From: NCEH01 sp040049195
GTDB lineage: Bacteria > Pseudomonadota > Alphaproteobacteria > Rhizobiales > Xanthobacteraceae
DNA length: 64,000 nucleotides
Direction: 5' to 3' (one strand)
NCBI RefSeq assembly: GCF_040049195.1
Contig: NZ_JBDZDL010000008.1
Below are positions 8,337-16,468 of the stretch, one piece after another (within the stretch, counting starts at the first letter, position 1; every line of letters starts with the position of its first letter). The translations under genes were made by a program, and so were the position numbers. Below the pieces are notes generated by a model that saw only the letters and a program-made list of their open reading frames with translations, was not told the origin of the DNA and ran no database searches.

Positions 8337-8864
8337 TCACGCCGCCGGCGCCACCTCGAACAGGCAGAAATCGTGACCCTCGGCGGCGCACTGGACCTCG
8401 CGGGATGCGAGCGTGCGCGGCGCGCCCTGCTGTTCGCACACGAATTCCAACGCGCCGGCCAGCCAGGGCGCGAACATGTAGCAGAGCTTGCGCCCCGCCC
8501 CCCGCGTCGCGTCCGTGACGAACGAGGAATGGTCGAGCCGGATGGTCGCCGTGCCCGCCTTCGGATCGATGGCGAGGATGGAGAACAGCCCCCATCCGCG
8601 CTGCGAGAGGCGCTTCATGTAATGGGCGAACACGTCCACCCCTTCCAAGCCGTAGACCTCGCTCTGCTTCTTGCACCACACATAGGCCGAGGTGTGCCCG
8701 GCCGGCGCCAGCGCCGCGTCGAACGCGTCCGCCCCCAGCGCCGCTTCAATGGCGAAGTGGTTGTTGTTGTAGAAATGCTGGGGCACCAGGATCATGGGCA
8801 TCTGGTCCACGAACCAGCGCCCGGTCTGCGGGTCCACGTCGATTTCGACTTCCGGCTTGGCCAT
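8337..8864 (-). CDS. V4R/DUF5943-like protein of betaine catabolism loci
   Basis: 175 residues. The C-terminal part resembles a 4-vinyl-reductase (V4R) small-molecule-binding domain, with cysteines near the end (EVQCAAEGHDFCLFEV). A gene of this kind next to an M19 dipeptidase gene is, to my knowledge, a fixture of Pseudomonas glycine-betaine/dimethylglycine loci beside dgcAB. Here the pair sits in another operon, about 23 kb from dgcAB. It follows the dipeptidase gene by 56 bp and is the last gene of a seven-gene minus-strand operon. Its biochemical role is not known to me. Confidence 0.75.
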   Translation of the reverse strand: MAKPEVEIDVDPQTGRWFVDQMPMILVPQHFYNNNHFAIEAALGADAFDAALAPAGHTSAYVWCKKQSEVYGLEGVDVFAHYMKRLSQRGWGLFSILAIDPKAGTATIRLDHSSFVTDATRGAGRKLCYMFAPWLAGALEFVCEQQGAPRTLASREVQCAAEGHDFCLFEVAPAA

Positions 8865-8920
8865 ATCGCGTCTCTTGTCTCGTCTCGTTCAGCGCGCGGC
8901 GGGAGGACGGCGTGCGGGGC

Positions 8921-9895
8921 TCACTTGCCCCACACGTCCTTCAGCAATTGCAGCCAGTTGCCGCCCATCACCTTCTCGATGCGCGACGTGCTCCACCCGC
9001 GCTGCTCCATGGCGGCGGTGAGGTTCGGGAAATCGCCGATCTCGCGGAAGCCTTCCGGGTTGATCACCGCGCCGAAGTCGGTGAGCTTGCGGCCGAAGCC
9101 CTTGTCGTGGGTGATCCAATCGAAGAACGGCTTGCCGTAGCCCTGGGTGAAATCGGTGCCCACACCGACGATGTCCTCGCCCACGATGTTGATGACATAT
9201 TCCATCGCCTCGACATAATCGCCCACGTTCGCCTCCGGCCCCTTCTTCAGGAAGGGCGGGAACATGGTGACGCCGACGAAGCCGCCCTTGTCCGCGATGA
9301 AGCGCAATTGCGCGTCGGTCTTGTTGCGCTTGTGTTCCTTCAGGCCGGACGGAAGGCAATGGGAATAGGCGACGCGCTGCTTGGAGGCGAGGATCACGTC
9401 CTCCGAGGTCTTCGGGCCCACATGGGAGAGATCGCAGAGAATGCCGAGCCGGTTCATCTCCGCCACCACGTCGTGGCCGAAGTCGGACAGGCCGCTGTCG
9501 GTGCCCTCGTAGCAGCCCGAGCCCACCCAGTTCTGGGTGTTGTAGGTCATCTGGATGATGCGGATGCCCAGCTCGTGGAAGAGTTCGAGATATTCGATAC
9601 GGTCCTCGATGCCGGAGGTGTTCTGCCAGCCGAGGATGATGCCGGTCTTGTTCTCCGCCTTGGCCCGCAGGATATCGTCGGTGGTGTAGACCTGGGTGAT
9701 GATGTCGGCGTTCGCGCGGAGGTTTTCCTTCCATTTCGCGATGTTGCGCATGGTCTCGGTGAAGTTTTCCCATACGCAGCAGGTGCAGTTCGCGGCGGTG
9801 AGCCCGCCCTTGCGCATGTCCTCGAACACCGGCCGGCTGAAATCGGAGATGATGAGCCCGTCGATGACGACGAGCGAGTCATGAAGCTTGGACAC
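8921..9895 (-). CDS. Membrane dipeptidase-like protein (M19/renal dipeptidase family)
   Basis: 324 residues starting at a GTG preceded by an AAGGAAC-type ribosome-binding sequence. The TIM-barrel family landmarks are IIQMTYNTQNWVGSGC, MNRLGILCDLSHVG, and GTDFTQGYG near the C-terminus. The N-terminal His-x-Asp that normally ligates zinc in M19 enzymes is replaced here by DGLIISDFSR. This may mean altered metal binding or a different substrate from dipeptides. Position in the operon: after the ABC ATPase gene (42 bp gap) and before the V4R-like gene. By analogy with Pseudomonas betaine loci it may act on a methylated-glycine derivative; that is inference. Confidence 0.85.
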   Translation of the reverse strand: MSKLHDSLVVIDGLIISDFSRPVFEDMRKGGLTAANCTCCVWENFTETMRNIAKWKENLRANADIITQVYTTDDILRAKAENKTGIILGWQNTSGIEDRIEYLELFHELGIRIIQMTYNTQNWVGSGCYEGTDSGLSDFGHDVVAEMNRLGILCDLSHVGPKTSEDVILASKQRVAYSHCLPSGLKEHKRNKTDAQLRFIADKGGFVGVTMFPPFLKKGPEANVGDYVEAMEYVINIVGEDIVGVGTDFTQGYGKPFFDWITHDKGFGRKLTDFGAVINPEGFREIGDFPNLTAAMEQRGWSTSRIEKVMGGNWLQLLKDVWGK

Positions 9896-9937
9896 GTTCC
9901 TGTTCCTTATGCACGAAATTTGTGAAAGCCACGGCGC

Positions 9938-10999
9938 CTAGAGCGGCACCAGGACGCCCGCTTCGGGGCGCCACGACATCTGAACCTTCTCCCCGGCCGC
10001 AAGCGGCGCGGGGCCGCCCACCGCGGGCGAAGGGCGGCGGGCGATCACGGTCAGGCCGCTCGCGGTCTTTAGCCGGTAGTCGATGACGAGCCCGCGATAG
10101 GTGGCAAGGTCGATCTGCGCGAACAGGGCGTTGGGAGAGAGCGGGTCGCCGGCATTGAGGCTCACGCTTTCCGGCCGCACCGCGATGGCGAAATCGCCCT
10201 CGGCGGGGCCCGCCGCCGGCACCAAGACCACCTCGCCGCTGGCCAGGCGGAACCGGTCGGTGCCTTCCGGCCGGCCCTGGAGCAGATTGGTGACGCCCAT
10301 GAATTCGGCGACGAAATGCGAGCGCGGATGGGCGAACACCTCGTCCGGCGTGCCCTGCTGCTCGATGCGGCCCGCCCGCATCACCACCACCCGGTCGGCC
10401 ACCGAGAGCGCCTCGTCCTGATCGTGCGTGACGAAGATGGTGGTGATGCCGAGCGAATGCTGGATCTCGCGGATCTCCAGCTTCATGTCATTGCGCAATT
10501 GCGCATCGAGATTGGAGAGCGGCTCGTCCAGCAGCAGCACGTCCGGCTCGATCACCAGCGCGCGGGCCAGCGCCACGCGTTGCTGCTGGCCGCCGGACAA
10601 TTGCTTGGGCAGGCGCTCGGAAAGATGGCCGAGGCGCACCCGGTCCAGCGCCACTTTCACCTTGCGGGCGATATCGGCCTTGGGGATCTTGCGCATCTCC
10701 AGCCCGAAGGCGACGTTCTCGCCCACCGTCATGTGCGGGAACAGGGCATAGTTCTGGAAGCCGAAGCCCATGTTGCGCTTGGCGGGCGGCAAGGTGGTGA
10801 GGTCGCGCCCGCCCACCGTGATGCGCCCCTCGCTCACCGGCACGAAGCCCGCGATCATGCGCAGGATCGTCGTCTTGCCGCAGCCCGAGGGGCCGAGCAG
10901 CGCCACCAGTTCGCCCTGGCGGATGTTCAGCGAGACATTGTCCACGGCGAGCATGCTCTCGTAGCGCTTGACGATGGAATGAAGGACGACGTCGGACAT
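9938..10999 (-). CDS. ABC transporter ATP-binding protein, PotA-type
   Basis: 353 residues. Walker A GPSGCGKTT near residue 39, signature LSGGQQQRVALARAL, Walker B VLLLDEPLSNLD and H-loop FVTHDQDEAL are all intact. A C-terminal TOBE-like domain (about residues 280-350) is typical of the spermidine/putrescine and related importers. It lies 29 bp after the second permease gene in the same operon. Confidence 0.93.
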   Translation of the reverse strand: MSDVVLHSIVKRYESMLAVDNVSLNIRQGELVALLGPSGCGKTTILRMIAGFVPVSEGRITVGGRDLTTLPPAKRNMGFGFQNYALFPHMTVGENVAFGLEMRKIPKADIARKVKVALDRVRLGHLSERLPKQLSGGQQQRVALARALVIEPDVLLLDEPLSNLDAQLRNDMKLEIREIQHSLGITTIFVTHDQDEALSVADRVVVMRAGRIEQQGTPDEVFAHPRSHFVAEFMGVTNLLQGRPEGTDRFRLASGEVVLVPAAGPAEGDFAIAVRPESVSLNAGDPLSPNALFAQIDLATYRGLVIDYRLKTASGLTVIARRPSPAVGGPAPLAAGEKVQMSWRPEAGVLVPL

Positions 11000-11028
11000 G
11001 GCTCACCCGTTTCCCTCGGCCGGCCTTT

Positions 11029-11835
11029 TTAGAAGGCGCGGGCCAATCGTGCGTAGCGGTCGCTGATCAGGAGCAGCGCGCCGATGATGAGGATCTGGAC
11101 CGCGGCCACCGCCGCCACCGTGGAATCGAGATTCCATTCCAGATAGGAGACCAGCGCAATCTGCAGCGTCGTGCGGCCCGGCCCGACGAGGAAGATCGAC
11201 TTCTCCAGATCGATGAAGGAAATCACGAAGGAGAACAGCGCCGCCGCCACCAGCGCCGGCTTGATGAGCGGCAGCGTCACGCGGAAGAACACGGTGAGCG
11301 GCCCCGCGCCGAGGGAGGCCGCAGCCTCCTCGAACGAGCGGTTGGTGCCGGCGAGCGAGGCGGTCACCAGCCGCACCGTCCAGGGCAGGGCGATCAGCCC
11401 GTGGGCCACCAGCAGCCCCGGCATGGTGCCGGCGATTTCCACGTCGAACAGCACTTCCAGCTCGATGAAGGCCATGAACAAGGCCGCGCCGCCGACGATG
11501 CCCGGCACGATCATGGGCGCGAGCAGCAGGGTCTGGATCGCATCCCGCCCCGGGAAGCGATAGCGCACCAGCGCAAGGCTTGCCGGCACGCCGAGCGCGA
11601 GCGAGATCACCACGGCGCACAGCGCGGTTTCCACGCTGGTGATGAAGCCGTCGCGGAAGGCATCCTGCTCCCAGGCGCGGGCATACCAGGAGAGCGTGTA
11701 GCCGCTGGGCGGGAAGGAGAGGATCTTGTTGGCGAAGAAGCTCACCCACACGATCGCGACCAGCGGCAGCACCACGAAGGCCAGCACCAGCGCGGAGAGC
11801 GCGGCATAGATGCGGTTTATGGCGATCTGTCCCAT
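11029..11835 (-). CDS. ABC transporter permease, PotC-type
   Basis: 268 residues, about six membrane helices, with the inner-membrane EAA loop around EEAAASLGAGPLTVFFRVTLPLIKP. This is the second permease of a PotBC-like channel. The start is 1 bp after the stop of the first permease gene, so the two are surely co-translated. Confidence 0.93.
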   Translation of the reverse strand: MGQIAINRIYAALSALVLAFVVLPLVAIVWVSFFANKILSFPPSGYTLSWYARAWEQDAFRDGFITSVETALCAVVISLALGVPASLALVRYRFPGRDAIQTLLLAPMIVPGIVGGAALFMAFIELEVLFDVEIAGTMPGLLVAHGLIALPWTVRLVTASLAGTNRSFEEAAASLGAGPLTVFFRVTLPLIKPALVAAALFSFVISFIDLEKSIFLVGPGRTTLQIALVSYLEWNLDSTVAAVAAVQILIIGALLLISDRYARLARAF

Positions 11836-11836
11836 C

Positions 11837-12754
11837 TCATTCGCTCCAGCGCCGGTAGCGCCGCTGCACCAGCACGTTGGCGATGGTGGTGAGCACCAGC
11901 GTCACGGCCATGAGCACGAAGGCCAGCGCCGCGCCGAACGGCCAGTTCATGGCTTTGGCCACCTGCTGGTAGACGGTGGGCGCCATCATGTGGAAGCTCG
12001 GCCCGCCGATCAGCACCGGCGTCGCATAGGCGTTCATGGAGAGGATGAAGCACAGCATGGTGCCCGCCAGCAGCCCCGGCAGGGCGAGCGGCAGCACCAC
12101 CCGCTTGAGGATCGTCAGATGCCCCGCCCCGAGGCTCGCGGCGGCGGCTTCCAGATTCTCGTCGATGCCTTCCAGCACGCTCTGCAAGGTTACGATCATG
12201 AACGGCAGCATCACCGAGACCAGGCCGATGATGACCGCGAGCGGCGTGTACATCAGCTTCACCGAAGCAAGGCCGAGCGTGCCGATGGCGGCGTTGAACA
12301 GGCCCTTGTCGCCGAGGATCACCATCCAGGCCGCCGTGCGCACCGCATTGCCCATGAGCAGGGGCAGGATGATGAGCAGCAGCAGCCGGCCCTTCCACTT
12401 CGCGCTGGCCTGCCGCACCAGGAAATAGGCGACCGGAAAGCCGGCCAGCAGGCACAGGAGCGTGGAGACGGCGGAGACCCACAGCGTGGTGAAGAGCACG
12501 TCCTGATAGAAGCTGTCGGCGAAGAACTTCTGATAGTTCGCGAGCGTCAGCGCCTCCACCATCATCTGCCCCGGCACGAACCGGTTCAGGCTGTAGCGGA
12601 ACATGAGGGCGAGCGGGCCGAGCAGCGCCAGCAGGACGAACAATGTCGCGGGCGCCGCCAGCCCGAAGGCGGGCGAACGGCGCCCGACCTCCCGCGCGCG
12701 CGGCGCGGGAAGAGGCACGGTCGCGGTGGAGGATGTCATCGCCGCCTCGGTCAT
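11837..12754 (-). CDS. ABC transporter permease, PotB-type
   Basis: 305 residues from the ATG at 12754, which overlaps the stop of the binding-protein gene as ATGA. An ATG further upstream at 12787 is possible but would lie deeper inside that gene. The N-terminal cytoplasmic tail is Pro/Ala-rich. Six helices follow, with an EAA loop at EAAAASLGAGHLTILKRVVLPLALPG. It forms the channel with the PotC-type subunit. Confidence 0.92.
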   Translation of the reverse strand: MTEAAMTSSTATVPLPAPRAREVGRRSPAFGLAAPATLFVLLALLGPLALMFRYSLNRFVPGQMMVEALTLANYQKFFADSFYQDVLFTTLWVSAVSTLLCLLAGFPVAYFLVRQASAKWKGRLLLLIILPLLMGNAVRTAAWMVILGDKGLFNAAIGTLGLASVKLMYTPLAVIIGLVSVMLPFMIVTLQSVLEGIDENLEAAAASLGAGHLTILKRVVLPLALPGLLAGTMLCFILSMNAYATPVLIGGPSFHMMAPTVYQQVAKAMNWPFGAALAFVLMAVTLVLTTIANVLVQRRYRRWSE

Positions 12755-13818
12755 CGGGCGATGTTCTTGTTCCACCATTCGAGCCATTCCGCCGTATTCT
12801 TCGCCACGTGCTGATAATCGGGGAATTTCAGGGCGGCGGCCTCGGCCGCGGTGAAATCCACCTTCGCCTTCAGCTCGGGCGAAAGCTCCGCCTTGCCGTT
12901 GGCGGGCGCATAGAAGCTGGCACCGGCAAGACCCGCCATGGCCTTGCGGTCCAGCATGGCGTTGAAATAGATGTAGGAGAGATCCGGGCTCGGCGCGCGC
13001 GTGGGCAAAGAGGCGCCGAACATGACAGCGATGGCGCCTTCGGAGGGATATTGGATCGCGAGCGGGGCGCCGTCATTGGCCCATTGCAGGCCGCGCGCCT
13101 TGTAGTTCACCGCGATGTCCACCTCGCCATTGACGAGGCCGGCTCCGAGCTGCTGGTGGGCGGCATAGATGCGCGGCTGGGTCAGCTCCTTGAGCTGGAT
13201 CAGCCGTTCCTTGCCCTGCTCGGTATTGGTGACGTTGCCGCCTTTGATCAGGCCGGCCATCATGATGTAGTTGAAGTAAAGCTGGTTGGTGAGGCCGAGC
13301 TTTCCGGCCCATTTCTTGTCCCACAGCTCTTCGTAGGATTTCGGCGGGTTCGGCACCTTGTCCTTGTTGTAGATGATCGAGACGCCGCTATAGAGCCACG
13401 GCACGAAGAAGGGCTTGGACTTCAGCGCCGGCACCACGTCCGCATAATTCGGCACCTTGGCGAAATCGATGTTCGAGATCACCTCCTGGCCGAACAATTC
13501 GACGCTGTCGCCCTCGTTGATGTGGATGACATCGATGCTGCCGCGCTTCAGGCGCTTCTCGGCGATCAGCTTCGCCTTGCGCTCCGGCTCCATGCCGAGA
13601 TCGCGGACGATCTTGATGCCCTGGCTTTCCACCAGGGGCGCCTCGACGAACTTGATCGTGCGTTCGTTCCAGTCGCCGCCCCAGTTGGAGACGACGAGCG
13701 TGCCCTCCACCGCGCGGGCAATGCGCGGGGCGGCGAGGGCAAGTGCGCCGGCACCGACCCCGGCGAGGACGGCACGCCGCGAGGGCGTGCCGAGCAAGGT
13801 TTCAAAAGGTTTCGTCAT
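12751..13818 (-). CDS. ABC transporter substrate-binding protein, PotD/family 1 type
   Basis: 355 residues from the ATG at 13818. The N-terminus carries a twin-arginine-like motif (SRRAVLAG, residues 13-20) and an ARA-V cleavage region. The mature protein begins EGTLVVSNWGGDWNE, typical of spermidine/putrescine-like binding proteins. Sited between the N-carbamoylsarcosine amidase-like gene and its permeases, it may capture an amine or amide precursor of sarcosine rather than a polyamine. That ligand is inference from context. Confidence 0.9.
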   Translation of the reverse strand: MTKPFETLLGTPSRRAVLAGVGAGALALAAPRIARAVEGTLVVSNWGGDWNERTIKFVEAPLVESQGIKIVRDLGMEPERKAKLIAEKRLKRGSIDVIHINEGDSVELFGQEVISNIDFAKVPNYADVVPALKSKPFFVPWLYSGVSIIYNKDKVPNPPKSYEELWDKKWAGKLGLTNQLYFNYIMMAGLIKGGNVTNTEQGKERLIQLKELTQPRIYAAHQQLGAGLVNGEVDIAVNYKARGLQWANDGAPLAIQYPSEGAIAVMFGASLPTRAPSPDLSYIYFNAMLDRKAMAGLAGASFYAPANGKAELSPELKAKVDFTAAEAAALKFPDYQHVAKNTAEWLEWWNKNIAR

Positions 13819-13862
13819 GTCCGCCTCTGGATTTTTATTGGGGAGCGGTGTGCGAATACGGA

Positions 13863-14567
13863 TCAGGCGGCGGCGCGGGTGCCCACGTCGTCGAGATAGG
13901 CGATGCAGCGCGAGAGCGGCTCCACATCGGCGAACTTCGCGTCGATGTCGAACAGGTTCCACGCCACCGCGCCGGGCACGCGGTCGCCGATGCATTCCTT
14001 CACCGCGATGGTGCGGAAGCCTTCCGCGAGGCCGTCGCACAGCGTGGTGCGCACGCAGGCCGAGGCGGTGACGCCGGTGACCAGGATGGTGTCCACATTA
14101 TTGGCCCGCAGGAAGCCCGCGAGATACGTGCCGTGGAAGGCGGAGGCGCGCTTCTTGATCAGCACCTGCTCGCCCGGCACCGGCTCGATGCGGCTGTCGA
14201 TGGCCCACAGTTCGGGCTTGGCCTGGTCCACCACCTCGATGGGGATCTTCTTGTGCCACAGGCCCATGTCGGTGGCGTCGCTATGGGTGTCGGTCACCTG
14301 GTAGCAGGTGGTGACATGGACCACCGGGTGGCCGTTGCGGCGGCACGCGGCAAGCAGCGCCTGAACGCCGGGGATGATCTCCTCGTCGATCTTCTCGCAG
14401 GTGAAGGGATTGCCGGGCCGCGTCCAGGCATTGGCGAGGTCCACATTGATCAGCGCCGGGCGACGCCCGAAGCCGACGCGGCGCTGGAAGCCGCGGCCCT
14501 GGTAAAGGGAAGTCGCCTGAGTGAAGGCAGCCGCAAGGGCTGCTTCGAGATCGCTCTCGATGGCCAT
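13863..14567 (-). CDS. N-carbamoylsarcosine amidase-like cysteine hydrolase
   Basis: 234 residues of the isochorismatase-like hydrolase fold, from the ATG at 14567. The catalytic triad candidates are Asp in LINVDLANAWT, Lys in IKKRASAF and Cys in TGVTASACVRTTL. The C-terminal segment GDRVPGAVAWNLFDIDAKF followed by DVEP closely resembles the N-carbamoylsarcosine amidohydrolase of creatinine degradation, which yields sarcosine, CO2 and ammonia. As the first gene of a seven-gene operon with an importer it may feed sarcosine to the SoxBDAG enzyme of this window. Another N-carbamoyl or amide substrate remains possible. Confidence 0.8.
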   Translation of the reverse strand: MAIESDLEAALAAAFTQATSLYQGRGFQRRVGFGRRPALINVDLANAWTRPGNPFTCEKIDEEIIPGVQALLAACRRNGHPVVHVTTCYQVTDTHSDATDMGLWHKKIPIEVVDQAKPELWAIDSRIEPVPGEQVLIKKRASAFHGTYLAGFLRANNVDTILVTGVTASACVRTTLCDGLAEGFRTIAVKECIGDRVPGAVAWNLFDIDAKFADVEPLSRCIAYLDDVGTRAAA

Positions 14568-14687
14568 GTGTGTGTTTCCTGCTGTCGGGCGCCCCTCTTG
14601 GCGGGCGGCTGACAACAGGTTGCGCATCCTATTTGAAAATGAGAAATTCTAATTTCGCGCTTATTAATACCAAAGGCGATATGGATA

Positions 14688-15581
14688 ATGCGGTTCGATC
14701 TGCGCCACCTGCGGTGTTTCGTGCTGCTCGCGGAAGAGCTGCATTTCAGCCGGGCGGCCAAGCGGGCGCACATGACCCAGCCCGGAATGAGCCGCCTCAT
14801 CAGTGAGTTGGAGCAGGATGTGGGCGTGCCGCTGCTGCGCCGCACCACCCGCACCGTCGAACTGACGGAAGCCGGCAAGGGCTTCCTCGCCGAAGCCCGC
14901 CTCGCGCTGGAGCGGCTGGAGCGGGCGGTGACGCTCGCGCGCCGCACGGCGAGCGGGGAAACCGGCGTGCTGCGCATCGGCTACATGGATTTCGCCATCA
15001 ACGGCCGCCTGCCGGAATTCCTGCGCGCCTTCAGCCGCTACCGGCCGGAAATCCGCCTGGAGCTGCTGTTCATCGCCACCTTGAAGCAGCAGGAGGCGCT
15101 GCTGGCGGAGCGCATCGACATCGGCTTCATGATCGGCCCGTTCGATCAGCCGCGCATGGCGAGCTATACGTTCGACGACAATCGCTATGTGGCGCTGCTG
15201 CCCATCACGCACCCGCTCTCCAACGTGCGTGCGCTGCGCCTCTCCGACCTGGCGCGCGAGCCGTTCGTGCTCGGCTCCGGCGACAATTGGGGCGCCTATC
15301 GCGCCAGCCTGTTCTCGCTCTGCCATCGCGCCGGCTTCACCCCGAACATCGTGCAGGAAGCCTCGTCCTCGGAAGGCATCTTCGGCCTGGTGGCGGCGGG
15401 CGCGGGGGTGAGCGTCTATGCCAGCTGCGTGCGCAACGTGCAGCGCCGCGGCATCGTCATCCGCGACCTCGACGACATACCGGAGAAGCTCTACACCTGC
15501 GCGGTCTGGGCCACCCCCGTGCAATCCCCGAGCATCGCGGTGTTTACAGAATTTCTCTCCACCATTTGGGGCGGGAACTGA
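14688..15581 (+). CDS. LysR-family transcriptional regulator
   Basis: 297 residues. An N-terminal winged helix-turn-helix (LRHLRCFVLLAEELHFSRAAKRAHMTQPGMSRLISELE) is followed by the periplasmic-binding-like effector domain. It is divergently transcribed from the hydrolase-importer operon with 120 bp between the two starts, the classic arrangement for a LysR activator of the neighbouring operon. The inducer is unknown. Confidence 0.93.
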   Translation: MRFDLRHLRCFVLLAEELHFSRAAKRAHMTQPGMSRLISELEQDVGVPLLRRTTRTVELTEAGKGFLAEARLALERLERAVTLARRTASGETGVLRIGYMDFAINGRLPEFLRAFSRYRPEIRLELLFIATLKQQEALLAERIDIGFMIGPFDQPRMASYTFDDNRYVALLPITHPLSNVRALRLSDLAREPFVLGSGDNWGAYRASLFSLCHRAGFTPNIVQEASSSEGIFGLVAAGAGVSVYASCVRNVQRRGIVIRDLDDIPEKLYTCAVWATPVQSPSIAVFTEFLSTIWGGN

Positions 15582-15700
15582 GCGACATCTTTCCCCGCGC
15601 ATGGGAGCACTGTGCCAAGCGCCCTTGTCTTCTTGCGCGAAATGAAGGATGAACCCGGCCCTGACGGTCCCGAAGCGGACCCGCAGCAGGCGAATGTCCC

Positions 15701-16228
15701 ATGCCCTTGACCCCCGACGACGTGCTGGCTTTCCTCGAGCGCAACCAGATGGACGCGCGCACCTTCAGCCATCCGCCCGTCCACACGGTGGCCGAATCCC
15801 AGGCCCTGCGGGGCGATATTCCCGGCGCCCACACCAAGAACCTGTTCCTGCGGGACGGCAAGAAGACCTATTTCCTGGTCTCCATCGAGGAGAACACGCC
15901 GGTGGACCTGAAGGGCCTGCGCGCCAAGATCGGCGCCCGCGGCGGGCTTTCCTTCGGCTCGGCGGAAGCGCTCTACGAGCACCTCGGCGTGCTGCCCGGC
16001 GCGGTCTCGCTGCTGGCGGCGCTGAACGACACGCAGGGCCATGTGACGGTGGCGCTCGACGAGGCGCTGCTGGCGGCGCCGTTTGTCAATTGCCATCCCC
16101 TCACCAATGAGAAGACCACCTCCCTCACCCCCGAGCGCCTGCTCGCCTTCCTCGCCCTGACCGGGCATGAGCCGTTGCGCATCTCCCTGGCCGGCGAGGA
16201 CCAGACGCAGGCCGACGTGCAGGCCTGA
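15701..16228 (+). CDS. ProX/YbaK-type aminoacyl-tRNA deacylase
   Basis: 175 residues of the prolyl-tRNA-synthetase-associated domain family. Landmarks: THTxxxS-like start (FSHPPVHTVAESQAL), GAHTKNLFLRDGKKTYFLV with the conserved Lys, and a GAVSLLAALND loop. Members hydrolyse mischarged Ala-tRNA(Pro) in trans. The gene is monocistronic; the next gene is convergent and the 240 bp between them contains a parS site. Confidence 0.88.
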   Translation: MPLTPDDVLAFLERNQMDARTFSHPPVHTVAESQALRGDIPGAHTKNLFLRDGKKTYFLVSIEENTPVDLKGLRAKIGARGGLSFGSAEALYEHLGVLPGAVSLLAALNDTQGHVTVALDEALLAAPFVNCHPLTNEKTTSLTPERLLAFLALTGHEPLRISLAGEDQTQADVQA

Positions 16229-16378
16229 GGCCGGTCGCCTCCGCCGCTTTTCACCCGTCCGGGGCCCCGCGCGCGGCCGGATTCATCTTTGGTGAAACTT
16301 CGGCTGAAAAGGCGGTGTGATCGGCCGAAGAGCGGCGGAGAAAGGCCAGTAAACCGCTGTTCGTCCGCGCCAACCCCT

Positions 16379-16394
16379 TGTTTCACGTGAAACA
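16379..16394. other. parS (ParB-binding) site 1
   Basis: TGTTTCACGTGAAACA, a perfect 16-bp palindrome identical to the chromosomal parS consensus bound by ParB (Spo0J). It lies between two convergent genes (the ProX-like gene ending at 16228 and the regulator ending at 16469), where no promoter operator is expected. A second identical copy occurs at 30465-30480. Confidence 0.9.
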
Positions 16395-16468
16395 TTTTCC
16401 GCAGAGCGAAGCCGCGTCGCATGTCGGCGAAGATCTCGGCGGCGGGCGGACACGGGCCGCGCCGTCAT

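Noticed and set aside
12755..12787. Earlier ATG for the PotB-type permease at 12787
   Set aside because: It would overlap the binding-protein gene by 37 bp, whereas the ATG at 12754 forms a typical ATGA stop-start overlap.
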